Source: Silene latifolia (lineage: Eukaryota > Streptophyta > Magnoliopsida > Caryophyllales > Caryophyllaceae). From it: DNA of 64,000 nt. Positions 47,514 to 59,100 of this stretch are shown piece by piece. Each line of letters begins with the position of its first letter. The stretch's first letter is position 1. The notes under the pieces are model-generated. The model was not told where the DNA came from, ran no database searches, and saw only the letters and a program-made list of their open reading frames with translations. The translations under genes were made by a program, and so were the position numbers. The stretch is taken from NCBI RefSeq assembly GCF_048544455.1, contig NC_133526.1, positions 822,001 through 886,000 on the forward strand. The letters are read 5' to 3'.

Positions 47514-47984
47514 TTACAATGGATAATGACCAAGACGAAGCTCGAGATCAACCTCTTCTTCACCCTCATCATGCTCTTGAATAACCCTTCTTCCATGCAT
47601 ACGAGAACTCTTAAGAAAATGACTAAATTGCCCTTCAAAGCTAGATGTACCTCCATTATTGTTATATTGCTTAGTGCTTAAATACCTCTTAGAGGAGAAA
47701 AATAATCTTGTAGTTGAATTAACATCTTCATCATCATCATCGTCGTCTTCATCATCATCCTCTAACAACATATCCGCCTTATTATTGTTTCTGCTAGGGG
47801 TATGGACCGTTTTAGGGGTAACTCGGTCTTTTCTATGGATGTTCATGTGTCCTCCTAAAGCTTGAGCTGTTGTGAAACCTCTTTGGCAAAATACACAATC
47901 ATAGGATCTTATTGCACTACGGTTATCTTCGACTCGATTTTGAAGGTGATTATAATCTATGCTGTCTTGAATGTTGAAGTTCAT
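47514..47984 (-). CDS. Single C2H2 zinc-finger transcription factor with EAR motif (TAC1/SUPERMAN-like)
   Basis: Intronless, 156 aa, ATG at 47982-47984. One plant-type finger, C-F-C-Q...QALGGH...H (about residues 30-52), with the QALGGH helix that contacts DNA. A long Asp/Glu tract follows in the middle (about 75-88). The C-terminus is [15 protein letters not shown], an LxLxL-type EAR repression motif that can recruit TOPLESS-type co-repressors. Size and layout match the TAC1 / RABBIT EARS / SUPERMAN group. TAC1 is my best guess from the finger and the very C-terminal position of the motif. It acts in the nucleus as a repressor or regulator. A TATA box lies about 90 bp upstream of the ATG. 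Confidence 0.88.
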   Translation of the reverse strand: MNFNIQDSIDYNHLQNRVEDNRSAIRSYDCVFCQRGFTTAQALGGHMNIHRKDRVTPKTVHTPSRNNNKADMLLEDDDEDDDDDDEDVNSTTRLFFSSKRYLSTKQYNNNGGTSSFEGQFSHFLKSSRMHGRRVIQEHDEGEEEVDLELRLGHYPL

Positions 47985-48074
47985 ACTTCTTAATTTTGTG
48001 GTTTAATTATTTAGAGAGTTAAGTAATGAGTAATAGATTAAGGTTTCATGGAAAATAAGGTCATGTTACTATGT

Positions 48075-48085
48075 TATATATATAG
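48075..48085 (-). promoter_or_regulatory. TATA box of the zinc-finger gene
   Basis: CTATATATATA on the minus strand, about 90 bp upstream of the ATG, at a plausible distance for a short leader. Confidence 0.6.
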
Positions 48086-48224
48086 AGGTCATTTAGAACT
48101 TAAAATATTTGGAGTAGATGGAAAAAAAAGGTTGGTGAAAATGACACAAGAAAGGCTAGGGAAGAGGGGTACACCATGTTGGGACTAACTAATTTTATAC
48201 GGAATAGGTTCTAAATAGAAAAAC

Positions 48225-48716
48225 AGATCGGGTCGTGTTGTGTTCGTGTTTGTGTCAATATTAAACGGGTCACCACTACTCCAACCCTAACCCGACCTAA
48301 TTATATAAACGGGTCATGTATCTCAACCCTAACCTGACCCATTTAATTTTCTATAACCCGACCCGACCTGTTTAATCCATTCGTTTTTAACCCATTCAAC
48401 CCGTTTAACCCAATAAACTAATGCAACAAACTACACTTTATAACCCTATTTTCCCAAAAATGATGAATCAAAATGCTAATTTCCAAGTTTTGTTGAATTA
48501 TTGGCTCAAGCTAAATATATTATGATGAGAATTTTAAATAAATGGGTTATTTGTGTCGGGTTCGTGTCAAGAGACATCAACCCTAACCCGACCCATTTAA
48601 GTTTCGTGTCGTGTCAACATAATTACTTAAATCGGTCACAATGTCTTGACCATAACCCGCTAATTTCGTGTCGGGTTCGTGTCGTGTTTTCGGTTCGTGT
48701 CAATAATTGCCGCCTT
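48225..48716. repeat. Dispersed repeat rich in GTCGTGTTCGTGTC and AACCCGACCC words
   Basis: Many short direct and inverted copies of CGTGTC/GACACG and CCCGACCCATTTAA words. The right end GGTTCGTGTCAATAATTGCC is partly echoed inverted on the left. It resembles a non-autonomous DNA element, but the exact ends are uncertain. Confidence 0.5.
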
Positions 48717-49693
48717 TAGTTATATAAACAATGAGAATTTTACAACAGAAACTTAATTCATAATCTGAGAGTCTAATAGCATGTTTAAAAGGTTATTCTG
48801 AGAATTAGGACCCATACCAAATCCTTTGTTGCTTGCTTGCTAGCCGGATGGTAGGATTGAGTTCCATTTACTACAAAAAAAAAAAAAAACTAAATTTTCC
48901 TACTATATAGAGCCTCAAAGTCTTATAAAGTCGAGACTCTCAAATTCATTTGACGACCTTAGCTTGTAACCTTGTTCATCATTTGCATTATATGTGCATG
49001 TTGTATTTGTGCCCTGAATCTGTTAGTCGTCACTTTAAAAGACTCACGGAGTCATGGGTATCTAATTAGGGTTTTCTTAATTTCAGGGTTTTTGTTTGGA
49101 CTTTTCTTGGTTATTCTGTAATGGTCTTAAAAAGTTTTTAATTATATGGTGTGTATTATAACAATCTGAATTTGAACTCTGAAATAGTTTATAATCTCCA
49201 CAATATTAATAAAATTCCTCTTTTTTTTGTCCTGTATGGCTGTATGTGGACATAGCTAACACATCGCTAATAGGATTATCTATATGGTTAGATATTAATT
49301 AGTCCATGTTGATCTTGGATGCATGCATGTCTCTTGCTTATTAACTCAAATTCCCGCATGCTAATGCGTAGGTATTACTAGTTTGTTAGCTTCCTAATGT
49401 CTGCGAGTGATTATATAATTATGGAAGAAATTTGAATATTAAATAACACCAAACATGCATGGCCATCGCAAGATAAAAATTACTAGCATGACATGCATGA
49501 TAATGTTGCCCTTTCTTCCCTATGGCTCAAGTCCAAGTAAATCATCTCCTTATTCAAAGGAAAATAATTATTTTTTGTAGATGGATTTATTTGACCTTGA
49601 AACTATCATTATTCCAAAAAAAACATATATTTATATGGATTATGTAGTACTAATCTCTTATTACTCCGTATTTTTTTTATCTCGATCATTTGT
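48717..49693. other. Intergenic, no gene seen
   Basis: AT-rich and non-coding, with a poly(A) run at 48875-48890. Confidence 0.5.
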
Positions 49694-50099
49694 TTAGTTT
49701 TTAGGGTAATTTGATAAATTATACCTTGAATAAGCCACGTTTTCAAATCTTATACCTAAGATAACTTTCTTTAAAATCTTATACCTAAAATAACATTTTT
49801 TTTCCAAACTTGATACCAAGTCTAAAAAAAAAGCCTTGAATTGACAATTTTACTCTTACTAATTAAACATTGTTATCATTTGCCTCACCCATTAACGCAC
49901 ATATCTACGATTACCACCACTAAAACCATCAAATTAGTAAGGGCAAAATCGTTAATTTAGGGATTTTAATAAGATTTGGTATCAAGTTTGTAAGAAAATG
50001 TTATTTTAGTTATAAGATTTTAAAGAAAATTATCTTAGGTATAAGATTTGAAAAATTGAGTTATTCAAGGTATAAGTTATCAAATTACCTTAGTTTTTA
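49694..50099. mobile_element. Mutator-like MITE with 10-bp target-site duplication
   Basis: The element is 49704-50089 (386 bp). Terminal inverted repeats are about 110 bp (left GGGTAATTTGATAAATTATA, right complement GGTAATTTGATAACTTATAC). It is flanked by a perfect direct repeat TTAGTTTTTA (49694-49703 and 50090-50099). Long TIRs and a 9-10 bp duplication fit the Mutator superfamily. No coding capacity. Confidence 0.9.
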
Positions 50100-52300
50100 T
50101 TATTCTTTATAGCGGTGTTTTAATCGGAGTTAAACAAATGCATATAACCTATAGAGTCTTAGTCTCTAGATACGAGTAATAATTCTAGTGGATGATCCAT
50201 TTCAATTTGAAAGAACGAAAATTATAGGAAAGTAAAAGTTGTGATACGAATTTGATTACATATATAGTTCTGGTTTTTAAGAGTTAAACAAATACATAGA
50301 GTATTAGATCAGAAAAATACTTATATAAAACTAGATATAGCAAAATAAACTCGTACAACACTACTCGAAAACCAATCTAATAATTATAACGAGGTTTAAC
50401 TTGAACCGAACCCGAATAAAACATTAATGCATGGATTGAAAAATTTAATCATGTAAGAAAATACTTAATTAACTATCGTTAATGTAAGAAAATACATGCT
50501 TGAATCAAAGTTGTTCCAAAACGACGTGTTTAGGAGCTGACTTGAGAAAATGACAAGCAAGCTATAAAATATGAAGGTGCATACAAAAGAGTCAGTAAGG
50601 AATGACTCATTTGGTCCACCTCTGAAAAAGGCAGCACTGCATGAATCTACTAATTAATTCACTCTTTAGTTTATCGTTAATTAGACGGTCTTAACTTAAA
50701 ACACGGAAAATATCATCATTTTATAATAAAATGATTAAATTTATCTGTTCGAACAATAAATATATGGACTTTTTATTAAAAAATATTAACATTTTATCCG
50801 TCTTAATTTCAATGGATATCACCTGTCTCAATGAAAATTTGTCGTTGTTTATTTTGTTGTAATTAATTAAATATTAACGATAGTTAATTAAGCGGTTTAT
50901 ATTAAAAAATTTAATAAGTATTCATCCAAGTCAGAAAACAACACACCAATTTTTTGAGATTTTGTCACAATATGGATGTGTTTTCAATTAGCTGGACATT
51001 TAGGGCCAAAAACAAGGGTTCGGGAGTAGTTCAAAGTTTAAAAGAGTTAAAGCACGCTTATAATTATTGACAATAACTTGTTAACACAAATTCTCATTTA
51101 TGATGATTCATAAGCTTATAACGTCATATAACAGGTTAAAATAATGTTAAAAATGGAAGATGATTGAGACTTAGGAGAGTCACAACTCACAAGTCACTTT
51201 TTGTCAAGAATATCTGAATTGTTAATATATTTTGTATATTTCCGACTCTGTGATATTATTCTTCTACTGAGTAGTACTAAGCTAATGTCAAAGTTATCAT
51301 TCTCGGTATAGAAAAATAAAAATAAGGCGTAATTATTAAAAGGACCTCTAAAATAAGGGTCGGAGCTAAAAATGGAATTTTAGAATCACACACTTTTTTC
51401 TTGTAGTTTAACATCTTTGTTAAGGCCTCATGTTCAGGTATTTTCGAATAGCAAGAAATGGTAATTTTAACTTTTTTTTTTATTAGGGTAGCGAGAGACG
51501 AGAGTGCTACATCTTGCTACTATGTAGCTCCCTGACCTCTATATTATTGGTTTAATTTTTTTAGTATATATTTTGTTTTTATTAGGAGTCATAAGTTAGG
51601 GAAGTCAATGGGAGAAATGTAGGAAATTAAAGGGCGGTTTAAGTTGAGTCATGGACAACAATGTAAGACATCAAAGACAACTACCCGAGTGATGTAACCA
51701 CCATGCCACGCTCTTACCTTATCTTATTGTCTTTTCTTTACATTTAACCTTTCCTATTTTTTTAAAATTAATATAATTCAATGACGGACGAAGTAGCTAC
51801 ATTTCTTTCTCTTGTAAAGTAACGATCATTCGATGCAGTTTTTGAACGCAATTTTCATCTGGGGTTATTTAGAAATTTAAAAGCACCCTCCTTGTGGTAA
51901 GACTGTGTACATTCGACCTCCCATTTCCCCGCAATTTGCGGAGTAGATTGAAGCACTCGGGTAATGTTATAATTCAATGAATGGCAAAGTAGGCATGGAA
52001 CTCAAATAATTTACTTTGATATCCTATCTTAAAATGTTGATAGTACAAATTGTTTGTATCTTTCGGTTTCCTTCGTTTTTGAACCAGATCGACACATAAG
52101 AAGTTAGAGCCAATTCTTTACAAGTTCGTATAAGACTAATTCTATTGTAAATGCCAGTTAGCTTCATTAGTAAAAGAAAATCCTACAAAATTATGTGCTA
52201 CTCGTATTCATTTCTTGGAAGGGGTCTGCATCTTTCATGAAGAAAAAACCGAGGGATGGTGTGATAGAGAGATGTTGACGAAGCTATATTCATGTCTTTT
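50100..52300. other. Intergenic with an inverted-repeat pair
   Basis: No gene. A perfect 19-bp inverted repeat, TTAATTAACTATCGTTAAT (50465-50483) and its complement (50873-50891), bounds about 430 bp and may be a MITE or chance. Confidence 0.5.
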
Positions 52301-52308
52301 CATGAACT

Positions 52309-53074
52309 TCACCATACCTGAGCCATCCTTCCAAAAAGTCCAGCAAAATAGCGCCTAAGTTGTCGGGCCGTTCCAGGAGCACTGCTGATTGATACTGCTA
52401 AAATATTCGGCATTTGCTAGTTAAGAAAACGCATTCTTGCTGGAAAACATGTATAGCACACTATCATGCTTCAATTTTTTTTTTTTCTGAAATTACTTAC
52501 CTCAGTTGCCTGCCCTATTGTCTGAATAATACGATTAAGAAGCTTGTTCTCTCCACTTCAAATGAACCCCAGGCTGCAGTCATTTGTAAATAATACACAC
52601 TGCAACAGGTCGTTCTTTGGTGAAGCCAAGCGACCGGGATATACATCCGAGGAACAAGTCTTGATTTTCTTGTTGTTTGTCATTGAGTGTTTTCTGAGCT
52701 CTCCGCTCTATTTTCACTGTTATCCCTTTCAATTAAGGATGCACTTCGAAAATTCTGAAAATTACAGTGCAGGTTACATAATTGAGAGTAGAAAACAAAG
52801 TGTTGCTTGATATACAAACTCAAAGGGGTTGAAAAGTACCGCATTTCTTGTGCTACTATCTGATCTCTGCAGTCAGTCAGAATGATAACGTTATATTGAT
52901 AAGAATTCACAGTAAGATCGTGATAAAAGAAGCTTGAGACGTAAATTAAATCAAATTACCTGCATTAATGACCGAGAGCGTGCTACCAGCAATTTGTTAT
53001 TCTGTGCCATTGTTATAGCTTGTTGACGGAAGATTTTATTCTCCGATTCTAAGTAGGTAAGTCTATCCTCAAGC
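52309..53074 (-). pseudogene. Decayed 3' exons of the myosin XI tail (start of the DIL cargo domain)
   Basis: Exon 52960-53074 is sound and continues the coiled coil (LEDRLTYLESEN...ARSRSLMQ). The following tail sequence (52499-52760) is recognisable only by switching frames: SASLIERDNSE, then QKTLNDKQQENQDL...GFTKERPVAVCIIYK and a TGA, then WGSFEVERTS, then RIIQTIGQATE before a GTAAGT donor. A last remnant, ARQLRRYFAGLFGRMAQ before GTATGG (ends about 52309), follows. The rest of the globular DIL tail is absent. At least three frame changes and one stop mean it cannot encode a normal tail. Confidence 0.8.
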
Positions 53075-56000
53075 CTGACAGCATAATTGATATAACTTCA
53101 TAAGCAACCAAAAAAGATAATACTTGGCACATGTATCAACCGGGCACTGGCAAGTCGCAGCCACAAGCACTCTATATCGTCCATAGTTCAAATTTTCACA
53201 TCCGATCCCATTACAAACAGAAATAGTAAAGCTATATAAATCATACAAAAACAAAGCCTACAGTATGTTTTAACTTTTAACTGTGGTACAACAGCAACAA
53301 CCCTAACAGGGCTCGAAGGCTCGTGACATATGGTAGAGTAAAAGGGGGAAGGAGGTAAGATGTATGCTGCCTTAGCCAGTTAGCCTTGTATTTAAAGCAA
53401 AAGGAGGTTGTTTATAAATTATAAATAACCAGTTATAAAAATCCTAGTCCGTCAGGTGGTAACGCTGAAGGAATCATTAACAACTGCAGACTACTAAAGA
53501 TTAAATAAGCTAATGGTCGTAGCAATAATACGAGTATAGCCAGTTAGCCACCACAAATGACAAACCTTGCACATTCAAAACTCCAGCGGAATATAAAAGA
53601 AACAACGCTAGATGATCCTGCTGATAAGTATCGGTGGAATTGCTCTTCCCAGAATCTGAAGTCCATTAGGTAAAATTCAAACTAATTTCTATGCATTGCG
53701 AACTGAGCCCCGTGTTAAATCCTTAACTGTGATACTTGAAAATCTGTCTGGATTTTGCTAACACAACTAAGTTTACCAATCAGCGAAAGAAAAAATCACA
53801 CCAGGTTAATCAGTTTGGTTATTCTTCCTAAATAAATATAGCTCGCTCCTTCTTAGATATGATCACATCATAAGCTCATGGACTAGCAGCGAAGTATGAA
53901 AGTGCACTACCAAAGCATTGAAAACAAACAATATTTCTTAAAAAGTTCTCCAGTTGACAACTGCATGGTGACGACATCGAGGTTTAAACATAAACCAGGG
54001 ACAGCAGCTTTCAGATAATAAGTGCAGAAAAGTACGAATTGTTACCACATAACGCACTTCCAGAGCTCCAATAGGACTGATGAGGTAGATACAGCATACA
54101 GCGTGAAATAAGAAAGCGTCTTGGAGACACTGGTCATCAGAGGTCACAGTATATCTCAAATAGAAATATTCCAATTGATAGAATTCAGGAAATACACTCT
54201 TAAATTCCAACTTTCCCGTAGTTGTTATCTGTAGAAGGATCCAAATTCAAGGAGTTTCTCCCATATCCAGCAATTAATCAGCACTTACTTTGTCACGCAA
54301 AATGCATTAGAGGACAGCTATGAAGTACATTGCATCTAACAAGCTAAAGCCTCTCATCTTGGCAGGAGAGGGTCAAATGTAGGAATACTTGCGTCTTACA
54401 AAATAGGCTATTGACCTTTGATGATAAATGCCACCAATTTATACTCCCTTACCAATAGATCGATCCACTTTAATGCGACACATGTATGAACTATCAACAT
54501 ATATGTTACCTCAAGTCCTCAACACTGTCTTCGAGCAGTTAAGCATTGCAGGTATCTACGAAGTCTCCAAGACTAGTGTCTTATAACCTAAAATTCTTCT
54601 CAACTCATGAAGGAAAAGGTTTCTGATACAAGTGTGATGAAGGACATGGTGATTTGGCTCCTTGCAGGGGGTAAGGCTCGAACTCGGGACTAATTGAAAT
54701 TACTGCACAGCTTCTCAGTAGCATGCCGATTAATTAATTAGTAGCTTAGTCAAATAAAACTAATCTTAGGATTAGAATTAATTAGCTGTTAGATTAATCT
54801 TAGCTATGAGAGTTAATTATTTTAATTGTTGAATAAGTTGGTTAGGGCTTAGGAGTCCTATTTAGGACGTGTGTCTGGCGTAAGACGTTTTATACGTCGA
54901 TTAGCAGAAAGTTTTAATTAACAATAAATATAACTCGATTGAATTCATTAGGATAATCAAGTTATTAATAAGAAAGCAGTTTGTACGTTTACAATTGTAA
55001 GCACAGATTCAACGCGCTTTAGTTCCGCCATTGTTATAGTTTGACGCGTTTTCAAGCTTTAACACGGGTTATAGTCATTAGGTCTTGACTATAATTCACC
55101 ATTGTTCGGATTATAGGTCTAATCCGAGCAAATATCCCCTTCTTGTGTCCGTTAATTTCTGTTAGATTGTCACGTGATTTGTGACAAGTTTCTAGTTCGT
55201 TAAAATTCGTTACTCGCTTCCGCACTCGTATCAGTTTCACTCTAATCTAAAAATACACAACACGTAACCGTTGGTTCATAACACGTAACTTTTTGTGCAT
55301 TCAAATAATCTTCTGTGCTATTGGTAAAAAGGATTTCTTTGACCAATAAAGGAAAAAGTCGAACTGAACATATGGATTCTTCAGAGATTATAGGCTTAAG
55401 TTTCATTTCCTAGTTTGGAGCAGAAGTGTTAAAACACCCAAATAATTAATCAAAAACTATTCTACCAACTCTTGCTCAATTGGGTTCAGAAATACAGAAT
55501 TTCTGTGTGTGTGTGTACAATCAATTTATATGAATATAAGAATATCTTTTCAGTTCAGTCTGAGCAGCATTGCAGAATTAAGAGAACAGATGAAGGTACA
55601 ATGGGCATTGAACAAACTACCAAAGGCTACTACTCGTAGTAAGTAGAGCATAGAATATTGAGACTTACCAAAAATTCGTTAGATAAGGAGGATATCAAAA
55701 TTTGATGAGGCAGGATCAGATGATGCAGCTTTGTGCGGCCTTCAACTGGTACTGGTGTAGGAGGGGGGAAATGTCATCTTTCAGGGAAAGAGAGATAAGC
55801 TCAAACAAAAGTAAATGGATTGCTCACGCATTACCACGGAGCAATTCCAAAGATAGGATTGTGAATTTGTGATGCTTTCTGGACAAACTAACACATAAGT
55901 CACTGTTGGACTCACAAGCCCTTCAGGATGATAAAGAAAAGCGCCTGTGACACCTAGGTTCGGGTTAATCCGGTTCAATTAACTGATGGTGAATTTGGAC

Positions 56001-56129
56001 ATTGAGTGTAAGGTGCTCATGATACAATCACTCAGCTTCTACACTATCTTAGGAACATTTTCGTACAAGGCTATGGACCTGTACTGTGGGTCAATCTAAG
56101 GAATTATAAAAGAGGAAGAGCAATTTCCA
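53075..56129. other. Intron-like spacer between the short-tail exons and the decayed tail exons
   Basis: No exon with family features. The myosin transcript's 3'UTR after the stop at 56130 must start here; I found no clear poly(A) signal. Confidence 0.4.
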
Positions 56130-59100
56130 TCAGAAAAAGTCATCGAAGGCCCCCTCCTGATCACTTTCCCAGTTGATAGATCCTGCACAATGCGCATCAA
56201 GAGAGACAAAAAAGAGGGCATAGTTACTTTTAAGGTATCAATGAAAAAGATGGTGTCTTATGGAATAGAGATTCACAAATGAAATAATGGGTGAAGAAGT
56301 GAAGAACTATGTTATTTCAGTTTTTCTTAATGCTTCACGACATTTGGGTGTAGAGAACATGACACTACAAAAGCTGGACTAACCTGTATTGTCCGCATGT
56401 GAAAGATCCTCAGTAATCAATTTGAGAGCATCAGGATTTAGGAAGGAAAAGTTTGTTGAAGTTGAAGCAGGACCCGAAAAAGATAAATCAGAATCAGAGG
56501 ATGAATCATCAGAAGAAGAGGAAAAAACACCGCCCCGGGCATCTCTGACTGTATACTCTGAAGCACAGCTCGACTTTGAGCCATGCAAAATCATTTTCAG
56601 CTCTGAGAATTGGTCAGACATGCAGGAAATCATCCTGAGACATACTAATTACATCTACCATTAGTCAAATAAGGAACAATCCCGTAATTATTTACTCTTT
56701 CAACTACAGTTACCTGCAAATTTGGTTTGCCTAAGAAAAGACTTCAAAAATATGATAGCAATGATCTATTAAATGGCTTCAAAGCTAACAAGGCTAAGGT
56801 AGGTATATATTCAGGCCAACGGAAAGCCAGCTGCAGGAAACCTTCGACATTGTTGTACTCGTTGAGTACGAGTAGCCAATAATAGAGCACTAGAGGAAAT
56901 GATATATTGAGCTTTAAGAGCTGTATCCGGATGACTCTACATGAAAATTATTCAGTGGCCTTTGTACATAGTCTGAGGGTTTGCATCTTTGACTTTTGGT
57001 TTTAGTTTCTTTTTTTTTTCAATGAACTGCGGTCTGCGGGTCCCACGCCCATGGACCTTTGGTAACTTCAATGTACAGATATCATCAAACTTATCAGAAA
57101 GAAAAAGAAACACTGGAACGATACAAACTAAAATAGCAAACACTTCGGATGCATAAATTACTTGGAAGTATTACCTATTGAGAGAATCTTGAAGTTGGTG
57201 AACTCTTCTCTCTGTTTCTTCTAGTTTCTTACGTTTTTCTTCATTTGATTCTTGAGCTTCTGTATACTTTCTTTCCCATTCGTCAGCCCGTTGTCTTTCT
57301 GTCTCTAATGATTCCTGCATAATACGAACAGCTCGATCATTTAAACAGTCAAATTGCAAAGAACAATTCCCAAAGAACAAGCACCAAGTAATCAAGCATG
57401 TGACCACATATAGATGTTCTAACAGGCTAAGCAAACATGGGATTTTATGACGAAGGGAACCCTGAATTGAGAAGAAGTAAAGGTACAACTTCCAAACAAA
57501 AAAACAGTGGTACCTGTTAACTAACATCACAGGCAACAAAAAGACAAAAACCAACAAGGCAACTCGGCAGTTCAATTACCTTTAATCTGTCTACTTCTGC
57601 AGTTGAAGCCTCAATTTTTTCAAAATCTCCAACACTAACTGGAGTTTCTTCAACAACAGATGCTGCTTCTTCAATTGCCTTTTGATCCACCGCACACTCT
57701 TTTCCTAGCAAGTCATCTTTTTCATCAATTCTCGTCTGCATCTCCTGCAAAGATTGTTGTAACTCTGCTATATCCTGCTCTTTAGACTCTTTAGAATCTC
57801 CAACACTAACTGGAGTTTCTTCAACAGAATATGCTGCTTCTTCGATTGCCTTTTGAGCCACCGTACACTCTTTTCCTAGCAAGTCATCTTTTTCATCAAT
57901 TCTAGTCTGCATCTCCTGCAAAGATTGTTGTAACTCTGCTATCTCCTGCTCTTTAGAATCCCCAACACTAACTGGAGTTTCTTCAATAACAGATGCTGCT
58001 TCTTCAATTGCCTTTTGAGCCACTGCACACTCTTTGCCTAGCAAATCATCTTTTTCATCAATTCTCTTCTGCATCTCTTGCAAAGCTTGTTGTAACTTTG
58101 CTATCTCCTGCTCTTTAGACTCTTTAGATTCTTCCATGTCCATCTACGAAAATCCATAGAGGAATAATATATCTATTTTCCTACAAAAACATTGATATTT
58201 CTATGGGATGGGCAATTTATGTTTCCTAAGCAACGTTGAGCAGGCTGACTAGGAGATTGTTTTTACGGTATCTTCATCAGCATTAGTAAGCACAGTTGGG
58301 TCACAGATCATTTAAAGCAATTATACTCCAGAAATATTTGCATCGACGTTGTCATGTAGGGAACTGAAATACTCCCTCCTATTCTTTGGAAGGTTCCCTT
58401 TTCAAATTATGTTTTTAGATAATTTTGAAAAATAGAGCAACTCCAAAGTATATGAGGGAGTAGTTTTCTGGTTTACCATCTTCTGGACCCAACTCATCTG
58501 ATCTCAACAGAAGATGGGCTAATAGTTTGCCATTTGTATCTTCGAGACCTGAAAATACATTACTACACACTTACAGCTTTTAGCAGAAGCACCATCAATA
58601 ACGTGATTTAGATGTCAAGACTCAGGAGTCAGGACCAAGCGAGGCCCACCGACTAAGTCGTGGGCATTATTTGCACAAGAAGTTTATAACTTGCACACCT
58701 TGGTTAATGTATAAGGAATTTCAACGACAGCTCTGGAGTAGACTTCTTGTGGAGTAATAACAGGTCACATTTAACATTACCCTACAAGTCTAATAAGTCA
58801 TTTTGAAGTTTGTTGCTGTTTTTTTTTTTTCCAAAGCTAGAATTGGCTGCCAAGTCCCATCCGATGGGCTGGAGAAAAGCAGCATTAACTCCCATGGTTT
58901 CACGGAAACTAACACTCATACAGAATAAGGAACAATTCTAGGTATCAAGAAAAATACCCTTAAACGTTTTTCTGACTGCAGCTGCCGAGTGAGTTCTTCA
59001 ACTTTTTTCTCGAGTTTATCTTTCGCTTCTTGGAGTGCACCTGTTTCTCTGGCAGCCTGATAGAAAATTGGCAGGTGTATATAATGGTAGACTTGAAAGC

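Noticed and set aside
54650-54710. tRNA-like words (GGCTCGAACTCGGGAC)
   Set aside because: Only a T-arm-like piece; no acceptor stem or anticodon arm can be formed.
56389-56664. Plus-strand acidic open frame
   Set aside because: It mirrors the Ser/Asp-rich myosin short-tail exon on the minus strand, which has splice borders in phase.
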